Shown: piece by piece, positions 1-7,494 of the stretch
Position numbering within the stretch: the stretch's first letter is position 1
Layout of the letters: every line of letters begins with the position of its first letter
Assembly: GCA_024279045.1 (NCBI GenBank)
Contig: JAJRRZ010000245.1
Span: forward strand, 1-40,618
Origin: Alphaproteobacteria bacterium
GTDB taxonomy: Bacteria; Pseudomonadota; Alphaproteobacteria; Rhizobiales; Aestuariivirgaceae
Direction: 5' to 3'
DNA length: 40,618 nt
Made by a program: the position numbers and the translations under genes
Notes under the pieces: generated by a model
Database searches by the model: none
The model's input: the letters and a program-made list of their open reading frames with translations, nothing else
Told to the model about the DNA's origin: nothing

Positions 1-106
1 CCCACTGCCCATCGGAAAGCCAAAACAATTCAGACATTTGCCATCCCCCTGTCAGACGAATCGACAGACAGAGGGAATCACAATCAAATCCTTCCCACCA
101 GATTTT

Positions 107-140
107 TATTGAGACCAGACCCTAGGGTCTGGACTCAATA
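107..140. repeat. 34-nt near-perfect palindrome TATTGAGACCAGACCCTAGGGTCTGGACTCAATA
   Basis: Read directly; only the symmetric A/A position is unpaired. Confidence 0.9.
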
Positions 141-287
141 CTTGAGCACTCCCCATGTACATTTTGGCTTCATATCAGACGGTTTTTCGTTCTTGCCAAT
201 AGCTCCACTATTACCTGCGAACGAAAAACCGCTGCTATTTTGCCAAAATACCCATGAAAAGCACTCATTTATTGAGACCAGCCCCTA
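123..287. repeat. Long imperfect inverted repeat, arms 123-192 and 219-287 (70/69 nt), 26-nt loop
   Basis: Reverse complement of 219-287 aligns to 123-192 at about 53 of 70 positions with one gap; inner 12 bp GGTTTTTCGTTC/GAACGAAAAACC is perfect. Confidence 0.85.
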
Positions 288-638
288 AGACACCACCAGC
301 CTGTATCCGCCACCAGCCCCCCCTTTCCCCACCACGCGCACCCCTATCTGACCCAGCTTTTGGCGCAACCTGAAGACGCATTCCCTGATGCGCAACTCAG
401 GCTCCTCTATCCCCTGACAGGCCAGCGCACCGAACACCTCCCGCGCGATCTGCTGCGCCGGCACCACCTCCGGCATCCGCCGCTGCAGCACCGCCAGCAC
501 CTCCGCCTCCCGCGGCGTCAGCCGCACCAGCCGCCCCCTCCGCATCGCCACGTTCGCGTCCATGTCCAGCCGCAGGCGGTCATCCGCCGCCGCCAGCCGC
601 TGCCCGCAGCAGGGGCAATGCCTGGCCTGTTCCGTCAT
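285..638 (-). CDS. Orphan OmpR/PhoB-type winged-helix DNA-binding protein with N-terminal CxxC motif
   Basis: 117 aa; LTPREAEVLAVL ... RIRECVFRLRQKLGQIGVRVVGKGGAGGGYRL resembles Trans_reg_C; N-terminal CPCCGQRL; no receiver domain. Confidence 0.7.
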   Translation of the reverse strand: MTEQARHCPCCGQRLAAADDRLRLDMDANVAMRRGRLVRLTPREAEVLAVLQRRMPEVVPAQQIAREVFGALACQGIEEPELRIRECVFRLRQKLGQIGVRVVGKGGAGGGYRLVVS

Positions 639-666
639 CGTTGCGCACCCCTCATATCATCATATG

Positions 667-697
667 TTGCAATCATAACATTTTATGTTATCATACT
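667..697. promoter_or_regulatory. Candidate operator/promoter in divergent intergenic region
   Basis: Perfect inverted repeat ATAACAT-TTT-ATGTTAT (675-691) between the divergent ORFs at 638(-) and 729(+); TTGCAA at 667 and TATCAT at 689 as possible -35/-10. Confidence 0.4.
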
Positions 698-728
698 CTT
701 GTCAACCCCTAACTGACTGGAGGGCACC

Positions 729-1052
729 ATGACCAGATACTCAGGCCCGTCGCGCCGTCCTGGCGAGACGTTGGAGCAATACCTGCGCCGCCGCCGCCGC
801 GAGGCCGCCGCCATCGGCCCGGGCCGCGCCCGCGCGCGCATCACCATCGCCGAGGCCGAGCGCCTCGCCACCGCCGCCGGCAAGGCCTGGCCTGCCGCCT
901 GGTTGCGCCGCGCCTGCCGCGACCTGCGTCGCCGCAAGGGCTACGGCGACGCCGCCTTCATGGAAATCACCCTGGCCTCCGCCCTCGACCTCTTCGAGGC
1001 CGCGCAAGGCCGCCCCGCCCTGCCGGGCCTGAAAACGGAGGACGCACAATGA
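729..1052 (+). CDS. Hypothetical basic protein (107 aa) of the integrated element
   Basis: ORF preceded by GGAGGGCACC; overlaps the next ORF start (ATGA-type). Confidence 0.55.
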   Translation: MTRYSGPSRRPGETLEQYLRRRRREAAAIGPGRARARITIAEAERLATAAGKAWPAAWLRRACRDLRRRKGYGDAAFMEITLASALDLFEAAQGRPALPGLKTEDAQ

Positions 1053-1465
1053 CCACCGGCAAAAGCAGAAAAAAACAGCCCGCCCCGAAGCGCCGCATTC
1101 ACATCAACATTGGCATCGACCCGGACGACGAGCACCGCCTCTCCGGCGACCCAGTCGCCAATAAGCACATGCGCAACACCTATTTCATCACCAAGCGCTT
1201 CGCCGAGCTCCTGGCCGACATGACCGAAGCCGGCGAAAGCGACGGCAATATCGTCGTCGCCGCCCACGATGTCGCCGTAAACGTCCTGCGTATGGCCCTG
1301 CAGGCCATCATCGCCCGCAGCAACATCCATTACGACAAGGCCCCAGCCTTGGTTGATGGCGTGCTCGACGAGATCCTGCCGTTGCTGCGCCAGAGCGTGC
1401 AGCAAACCACCAACGCATGGATCATCACCAGCCAGGCCATCAACGGCGCCACTCGGAGGAACTGA
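1049..1465 (+). CDS. Hypothetical protein (138 aa) of the integrated element
   Basis: ORF overlapping the previous gene by 4 nt, same strand; no family recognised. Confidence 0.6.
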   Translation: MTTGKSRKKQPAPKRRIHINIGIDPDDEHRLSGDPVANKHMRNTYFITKRFAELLADMTEAGESDGNIVVAAHDVAVNVLRMALQAIIARSNIHYDKAPALVDGVLDEILPLLRQSVQQTTNAWIITSQAINGATRRN

Positions 1466-1466
1466 C

Positions 1467-1751
1467 ATGCTGCCGGAGCCTATCGGCATAGATGATGTCG
1501 CCCGTTTGCTGGGCCGCAGTCCGGACTGGCTGCGCCGCCACCTGGGCGAGCTTACCCGTCGCCATGGCTTTCCACGCCCGCTGCTGCCCACCGGGCGCAT
1601 GGTCTGGCACCCCATGGCGGTGGAGGCATGGCGCCTGCGCCATGCCCCGGCGGAGCTGCTGCGCGAGCTGGCCGACGAGCTGCGCATGACCATGCCGGCG
1701 GTCGAGCACAGCCGCGACGAGCTGCTGGCCAGGCTTGACGATATGCCCTGA
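1467..1751 (+). CDS. Small HTH/AlpA- or MerR-like DNA-binding protein (possible excisionase)
   Basis: MLPEPIGIDDVARLLGRSPDWLRRHLGELTRRHGFPRPLLPTGRMVWHPMAVEAWR fits an HTH_17/AlpA-like pattern; SD CGGAGGAACTGAC before ATG 1467. Confidence 0.6.
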   Translation: MLPEPIGIDDVARLLGRSPDWLRRHLGELTRRHGFPRPLLPTGRMVWHPMAVEAWRLRHAPAELLRELADELRMTMPAVEHSRDELLARLDDMP

Positions 1752-1791
1752 TCACGCGCATCATCATGAGCATTGGCCAACGGAGGGGATC

Positions 1792-2952
1792 ATGGCCAGG
1801 ATCAAGCTGCCCAGGTATCTGAAATGGCGCGATGGCCGCCCGCGCTGGGAGCCGGGCCCGGCTCTGCGCGCTGCCGGCTGGAAGGGCCGCAGCCTGAAGG
1901 ATGCCGACGGCCATTGGCTCTCGCTGGAGGCGGCCATTGCCGCCGCCGAGGAGATCAACCGCCAGGTGGACGAGTGGCGCAAGTCCGGCGCCAGCCCCCT
2001 GCGCTCGCGCCGCCGCCGCCAGCCTTTGCCCCACGAGCGCACGCTGCAGGCGCTGTGGGATCTTTACGAAACCTCTGAGCGCTATCGCCGCCTGGCCGAG
2101 AGCACGCGCCGGGACTATCGCAACCGCGCCCGCATCTTCTTGCGTTGGGCGGGCGATCAGCCGGTTCTGGCGCTGGACGAGCCTCTGCTGGATGCCTTTT
2201 ATGCCAATCTCCGCCGCAGCCGCGGCGATGCGCAGGCGGCTGGCGTCATGGCCGTTCTGCGGTTGTTGCTGAGCCACGCGGTGCGCCTGCGCTGGATCGA
2301 GCGCAACCCTGCCCGCGCCATGCGCATTTCGCGCCCACGGCCCAGGCCTGAGGCGCGCATCTGGACACGCGATGAGGTCGCCGCCATCATCGCCACGGCG
2401 GACGATCTTGGCGAGCATGGCGTGGCGGACGCTTTTCTGATTGCCCTGCACACCGGCCAGCGCGCCGGCGATGTGCGTCGCATCGAGGCCTTTCACGAGG
2501 TCAACGGCCGCATCCGCCTGCGCCTGCGCCAGAGCAAGACGGGCGCGATGGTGGACATCCCTGCCAGCCGCGATCTGGCCGACCGCCTGCGCGCCATTCA
2601 GCAGCGCCACCAGCAGGCCGGACGCACCCCGGCGGCCCTGGTCATCGACGATCACACGGGCCGTCCATTCACCCGCCACACGCTATCGCACCGCTTCGCC
2701 CGTGTGCGCGATGAAGCCTGCCGCCGTCATCCAGATCTGGCTGAAACCATGCGCCACAAGACCTTGTCGGCGGCGCGGCACACGTGCGTAACGTGGCTTG
2801 CGGAAGCTGGCTGCGAGATCCCGCAGATAGCCGCCATCACCGGCCACAGCATTGCCAGCGTAACGCAGATCATCGAGCACTATCTTGCACGCACCAGCAC
2901 CCTGGCCGACGCCGCCATCGCCGCCCTGGAACGCCGCCTCGGCAGCCACTGA
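1792..2952 (+). CDS. Tyrosine recombinase / phage-type integrase
   Basis: 386 aa; HTGQRAGDVRRI (Arg I), RQSKTGAMVDIP (Lys), SAARHTCVTWLAEAGC, ITGHSIASVTQIIEHYL (His...Tyr); SD CGGAGGGG before ATG 1792. Confidence 0.92.
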   Translation: MARIKLPRYLKWRDGRPRWEPGPALRAAGWKGRSLKDADGHWLSLEAAIAAAEEINRQVDEWRKSGASPLRSRRRRQPLPHERTLQALWDLYETSERYRRLAESTRRDYRNRARIFLRWAGDQPVLALDEPLLDAFYANLRRSRGDAQAAGVMAVLRLLLSHAVRLRWIERNPARAMRISRPRPRPEARIWTRDEVAAIIATADDLGEHGVADAFLIALHTGQRAGDVRRIEAFHEVNGRIRLRLRQSKTGAMVDIPASRDLADRLRAIQQRHQQAGRTPAALVIDDHTGRPFTRHTLSHRFARVRDEACRRHPDLAETMRHKTLSAARHTCVTWLAEAGCEIPQIAAITGHSIASVTQIIEHYLARTSTLADAAIAALERRLGSH

Positions 2953-2970
2953 AATGCCCCCCTGAAATGA

Positions 2971-3055
2971 TCCGACTTTTGCCACTTTCCGCCATAAGTC
3001 GGACATCAATCTGACTTACAACCATTTGAAATAAAGGCATTTTATTCTGACTTTT
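2971..3055 (+). repeat. Three direct TCYGACTT motifs plus one inverted copy, candidate recombinase arm/core sites
   Basis: TCCGACTTTT at 2971, TCTGACTTAC at 3010, TCTGACTTTT at 3046; inverted AAGTCGGA at 2996-3003. Confidence 0.5.
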
Positions 3056-3095
3056 AATCAGTTGGTCGGAGGTTCGAGTCCTCCCGGGCTCACCA
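3047..3095 (+). other. 3' fragment of a tRNA-Lys(TTT) gene, putative att site of the integrated element
   Basis: CTGACTTTTAATCAGTTGGTCGGAGGTTCGAGTCCTCCCGGGCTCACCA contains the anticodon stem-loop (TTT), T-arm GGTTCGAGTCC, acceptor 3' strand and CCA; no D-arm or 5' acceptor strand upstream. Confidence 0.88.
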
Positions 3096-3128
3096 TGATT
3101 TCAATGAATTGCGAAACCTCTCATGCCC

Positions 3129-3147
3129 TGGCATCCAATGGATGCCA
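3129..3147. repeat. 19-nt perfect palindrome TGGCATCCA-A-TGGATGCCA
   Basis: Read directly; 9-bp arms, 1-nt centre. Confidence 0.9.
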
Positions 3148-3491
3148 ATCAGATCCCACCAGATTTCTCTCCACACAAACAACAATGCAGATCGGGCAAC
3201 CAGTCCAAATTGCAAGCACTGCCCATTTATTCACCGACGCGGCATACACGCATGGCTAAGAACAGGCTGGCATTGCCGGGGCAACTGGTAATGACCATGC
3301 ACACACTTGTGGGGCACCGATAGACCCTTTATGGCCCCGCAGCATTCCCGCCCTGATCAGCCAGCTCGGAATGTGGCGGCCCATTCATCACAGGAAACCG
3401 AAAGTGCCACCGCTGCAAGTGCACATGGCCTGACGCGGCCTCATGAAATCGCGTATCCGGGCAAAATCCACCAGCAGGGCCAAACAGCGGA

Positions 3492-4229
3492 TCAAGCCAT
3501 GCCGGCATCAGCCAGATCCGCAACACAGACGTAATCCAGGAACAGTCCGGCAAGTGAGGCAAGGGCCACCGCCTGTGCATTGCTCTGCACGCCCAGTTTT
3601 TTGCGCGCCATGGTCATGTGGTGGTTCACCGTGCGCTCGGAAATGCCCAGAATAATGGCAGTTTCCCAGTAGCTTTTGCCACATGCGCACCAGTAGAGGC
3701 ATTCCAGCTCGCGTCCCGACAATTCTTCCGACTGCCTGATACCGGCCTGATGCCGCGTGGCCTGCTGCATGAAATGCTCGAACAGGCGCACCACATGACA
3801 ATGCAGTGTCGGCATGATTTCCGCCAGATGCGCCTCATCAGGATGCAAGGCCAGAGCGATGGCGAAGCAGCCCTGTGGTCCATGCAGTGGAAACAGCAAG
3901 CCTGCTGCCGGAGACAGTTCCAGCCTTTTCATCATTTCCCACGCCACGTCGCATTGCGACAACCGCATGGGAGAAACACACTGGCGGCCATGGCGCACCA
4001 ACTTGCCCAGAAGCGGCACGCATCTCTTCCGCAGCCTGTCGTCCAGGACACTGTCATAGGTGTGCGCCAGCATCATGCCCTGCCCTGGCGGCTGGCTGCT
4101 CTCCAGATGCAGGAAAATCATGCCACGCAGGCCAAAGCGCGTGCGCAAGGCGTGCAGAATGTCCTCGCGGTCATGCTGTGTGTTGCGTGGCCGTTCGCGG
4201 GAAAATTGCCCGCCCGATACACCTGTCAT
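3492..4229 (-). CDS. LuxR-family transcriptional regulator (autoinducer-binding-like N-terminus + GerE HTH); VisN/VisR-like by position
   Basis: C-terminal LSGRELECLYWCACGKSYWETAIILGISERTVNHHMTMARKKLGVQSNAQAVALA is a LuxR HTH; start at M46 of the listed ORF with SD GGTGGGAGCAC. Confidence 0.8.
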   Translation of the reverse strand: MTGVSGGQFSRERPRNTQHDREDILHALRTRFGLRGMIFLHLESSQPPGQGMMLAHTYDSVLDDRLRKRCVPLLGKLVRHGRQCVSPMRLSQCDVAWEMMKRLELSPAAGLLFPLHGPQGCFAIALALHPDEAHLAEIMPTLHCHVVRLFEHFMQQATRHQAGIRQSEELSGRELECLYWCACGKSYWETAIILGISERTVNHHMTMARKKLGVQSNAQAVALASLAGLFLDYVCVADLADAGMA

Positions 4230-4538
4230 GTGCTCCCACCTTTGCCTTTTCTCTCCTCGCGGCCCGAAAGGAAAGATGGTGCTGCCAATATTGGATATCC
4301 GTTCAAGGGGGCGCGTTACCGACCATGCATCCGCCCTGCCTGGACGAATGATGGCCGCCGGCAAGCCTGATCAAGATGACCCTTACCGGAAATGCTGCCC
4401 CGCCCCACTTGCCCGGAGCTTGCCCCCGCATTGCCGAAAAGGAATGAGCGCCTCTCCTGCATGACCAAAAGGTAAACAGCCCGAACGATGGCGACAATAG
4501 GCAAAAAGAAAAAGACCCCCACGACAATCTGCTGCACT

Positions 4539-4714
4539 AAATGATTGCAATCTGCGGCAACATACCTCACGTTCAATCATTTTGCTGACAGTTTTTTCAT
4601 CGATTAACATGGTGTTAACAGCCGTTTCGCATACTCTGCCAAGCCGATGTTCAAATGGCGGATTGCCACCTGCCCTGGAAAAAATGTCGGCTTGACCTGC
4701 ATGCAAATGATTGC
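4539..4714. promoter_or_regulatory. Three AAATGATTG motifs (two direct, one inverted) in luxR/pilZ divergent region
   Basis: AAATGATTGC at 4539-4548 and 4705-4714; CAATCATTT at 4574-4582. Confidence 0.45.
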
Positions 4715-4808
4715 CACGCACGGAATGCAACCCTTGATAGAAAACCCTGCCTCGCTCCTCAGGCAAAAAACCTGATTTTCTTCCGAAGCAGGCAAGTGAT
4801 TCGCCATC

Positions 4809-5168
4809 ATGCCCGGTAATACCGTCCCCACATATCGACCCAATCGCCGCAAGGCGCCACGCCGGCGCACGCGGCTGCGCTCCGGCAAGGTCATCGCCAT
4901 GAACGGCCTGTTCATCAATGACTGCCTTATCCACGACCGCTCCACGCTGGGCGTGCGCATTCGCATGGCTGGGCGCACCCCTTTGCCGCGGCAGGTGAAG
5001 TTCTTTGACGATGAATTGCGCGTGCTGCGGGTGGCGCAAGTCATCTGGCAGCGCGACAATGTCGCCGGACTGGCATTCATGCACGAGGAAGCGTCTCACG
5101 ACACCACGCCACGCGAAATTTCCACCTGGACAGGAAAGTTCTATGCCCTGCGACGTCAGCGCACCTGA
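4809..5168 (+). CDS. PilZ-domain-like protein (putative c-di-GMP binding)
   Basis: 119 aa; NRRKAPRRRTRLRSGKVI ... FINDCLIHDRSTLGVRIRM resembles PilZ RxxxR and (D/N)xSxxG. Confidence 0.7.
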   Translation: MPGNTVPTYRPNRRKAPRRRTRLRSGKVIAMNGLFINDCLIHDRSTLGVRIRMAGRTPLPRQVKFFDDELRVLRVAQVIWQRDNVAGLAFMHEEASHDTTPREISTWTGKFYALRRQRT

Positions 5169-5391
5169 GCAGCCTACCCCCGTCCGGAAGAGCTGCTCCA
5201 ACAAGTGCTTCTCCAGCGTGCTGCGCACCATAGCCAACCGCTGCCGCGAACCGGGCGACGCTCCCATGCGCCGCCTGACCGGTGCCTTGCGCGCGGCGAT
5301 GGAAGATTCTATCGCCAACCGAAAGCAGCAACGCCCGCCACGCCTCAGCCGGTTATCGGCTGACGCCGGGCAGACAGCACATGATGAATGA
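5143..5391 (+). CDS. Possible small Cys-containing protein (82 aa)
   Basis: ORF overlapping the pilZ 3' end; third codon positions mostly G/C through most of its length; overlaps the flhB 3' end convergently. Confidence 0.35.
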   Translation: MPCDVSAPEQPTPVRKSCSNKCFSSVLRTIANRCREPGDAPMRRLTGALRAAMEDSIANRKQQRPPRLSRLSADAGQTAHDE

Positions 5392-6424
5392 TCTCTGCCA
5401 CCGCCACGTAGAACTCCTCCGGGATCATCTGATCCACCTCCACCTGTCGGTAGAGGGCGCGGGCCAGCGCCTTGTTCTCCATGACCGGCACGCCGCTGTT
5501 CTGGGCGATTTCGCGAATTTTCAGGGCAATAAGGTTTTGTCCCTTGGCCACCACCACCGGCGCGGCATCGCGCCCCTGCTCGTAACGCAGCGCAACGGCA
5601 TAGTGCGTCGGGTTGGTCAGCACAACAGTGGCTTTTGGCACTGCCGCCAGCATGGAGCGGCGCAGCCGGTCACGGGCCAATGACAACCGCCGCGCCTTGA
5701 CGATGGGATCGCCATCCAGCTCCTTGTGTTCGTCCTTCACTTCCTGGCGCGTCATGCGCAGGTTGTTCCACCAGTACCGCCGCGACCAGGCATGATCCGC
5801 CACCGCCAGCACCACCGCCGCCAACACCACTGCGGAGAGCAGCTGCAACGACAGCTCCAGCAACACCGCAGGCAGCAGGCGCGGATCCTGCAACACGGTA
5901 TTCATCACGTGCCCGGTTTCCGAGCGCAGCAACACTGCAACGATCACCGACACGGCAGCGAACTTGAAACATGCCTTGAGAAATTCCACCCAGCCCTGCG
6001 CGCCGAACAGACGCTTCATCCCTTTCTTCGGCGAAATCCGGGAAAGTTCCGGCCTGATGCGTTTCACCACCAGCCGCGGCGTGTTCTGCGCCAGCGAAGC
6101 CACCAGCGCCGCCACCATGAATACCGTCAGCAATGGCACGAGAAATGCCAGCCCCAACCAACCAACCTGCCGTGCCAGATGCAGAGCCGCACCGGCCTCG
6201 GCGAAATTCCATTCACCCGGGCGCTCGATGAATCCCGCCAGCCCCTGAGTGATGTCCAACACTCCCGGCCCCACCTGAAAGGCGGCGACAATGAGCATCG
6301 CCATCACCGAGGCCAGCACCGCCGGCTCGCGCGAGAACGGCACATTGCCCTTTTCCATGGCATCGGAGATCTTTTTCTCGCTTGGTTCTTCTGTCTTGCT
6401 GTCCTTATCGGCCTCTTCCGCCAT
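5345..6424 (-). CDS. flhB: Flagellar export apparatus protein FlhB
   Basis: KTEEPSEKKISDAMEKGNVPFSRE; cleavage-site motif TNPTHYAVALRY. Confidence 0.97.
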   Translation of the reverse strand: MAEEADKDSKTEEPSEKKISDAMEKGNVPFSREPAVLASVMAMLIVAAFQVGPGVLDITQGLAGFIERPGEWNFAEAGAALHLARQVGWLGLAFLVPLLTVFMVAALVASLAQNTPRLVVKRIRPELSRISPKKGMKRLFGAQGWVEFLKACFKFAAVSVIVAVLLRSETGHVMNTVLQDPRLLPAVLLELSLQLLSAVVLAAVVLAVADHAWSRRYWWNNLRMTRQEVKDEHKELDGDPIVKARRLSLARDRLRRSMLAAVPKATVVLTNPTHYAVALRYEQGRDAAPVVVAKGQNLIALKIREIAQNSGVPVMENKALARALYRQVEVDQMIPEEFYVAVAEIIHHVLSARRQPITG

Positions 6425-6467
6425 GGAACGCACTCCGCCAGATTGCCGCCAACGTCATGGCGCGCCT

Positions 6468-7475
6468 TCAGGAATCCTCACCGGTATCGATGACGATTTC
6501 TCCATCGTTGGCCAGCTGCAACGCCAACGCAGCGATCTGCCGGCGCGCCTCGCGCACCTCTTCTTCCGCTGGCGCATTGCCGGAGGACAATTCCGCTTCC
6601 ACCATCTTGCGCATGCGCCCGCCGAGCGCCGCCAGCGCCAGCTCCACCAACCCCTGGTCGGCTCTGTGCAGTGCCTTCACGGTCAGCTCCGTCGGTGCCC
6701 GGTCGAACAGCACCGCCCGGTCCTTCTCCGACAATTTGGCGATATCCTCGAAGGAGAACAGCATGCGGGCGATCTCTTTCGCCTCGTCGGGGCGGGCCTG
6801 CTTCAGCAACTCCAGGAAACGTTCCGCCTCCTCGCGCTCCATCTGGTTGACAATGCCGGCAATGCGTGCGCGCGCTTCCTCGCTGCGGTTGCCGGACGCA
6901 TTCTCGATGTAGGAAACCCGAATCTGCCGCTCGATGAACACCACCATGCCCTCCGCCACCGGGCGCATGTTCAGCAGGCGCAGCAGGATGTCATTGCGCA
7001 ACGCCACATCCAGAGTTTGCAGCACACGGGCGCACAGCTCCGTATCGATGCGCGAAAAGATGAACGCCACCACCTGCGGATGCTCTACCGGAGCCAGCCG
7101 GGCCAGCACCTGTTCGGAGGCAAAGCGCTCATCCTCCCATACCGGGGTTTCCTCTTCTGCCTCGGCAAGACGCTGCAGATCTTCCGGCGACAAGACCTCT
7201 TCCAGAAGCGCCGCTGGCGGGCGCATGTCGCCGATACTGCGAAGCCGTTGCACGAAACTCTCGGCAAAGTCCTCCACGATGGCGCTCAGCTCCAGCGATT
7301 TCACCGCCGCCGGATCCACCTGCAAGGCACGGATCCGGGCAAAATCCTCTGGCGTGAAATGCTGTGCCAGGCGCTCCAGCGTCTCGCTGTCCAGCACGTT
7401 GAGAATGGCAGCCGCCTTCCATGCCGGCGGCAGGTCATCATTTCGGGGCATGTCGTTTTCGCGAGCTGCCTGCAT
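6468..7475 (-). CDS. fliG: Flagellar motor switch protein FliG
   Basis: HPQVVAFIFSRID and C-terminal charged FliG domain (MLFSFEDIAKLSEKDRAVLF); location. Confidence 0.95.
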   Translation of the reverse strand: MQAARENDMPRNDDLPPAWKAAAILNVLDSETLERLAQHFTPEDFARIRALQVDPAAVKSLELSAIVEDFAESFVQRLRSIGDMRPPAALLEEVLSPEDLQRLAEAEEETPVWEDERFASEQVLARLAPVEHPQVVAFIFSRIDTELCARVLQTLDVALRNDILLRLLNMRPVAEGMVVFIERQIRVSYIENASGNRSEEARARIAGIVNQMEREEAERFLELLKQARPDEAKEIARMLFSFEDIAKLSEKDRAVLFDRAPTELTVKALHRADQGLVELALAALGGRMRKMVEAELSSGNAPAEEEVREARRQIAALALQLANDGEIVIDTGEDS

Positions 7476-7494
7476 GGCTGGCGCGCCTTTCGCT

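Noticed and set aside
1552-2679. 375-aa minus-strand ORF opposite the integrase
   Set aside because: Antisense to a clear tyrosine recombinase; no domain recognised.
3047-3095. Complete tRNA-Lys gene
   Set aside because: Only the anticodon-arm-to-CCA part is present; no D-arm or 5' acceptor strand upstream.
4600-4808. c-di-GMP riboswitch upstream of the PilZ gene
   Set aside because: No GEMM-type conserved core could be read; only unrelated short repeats.
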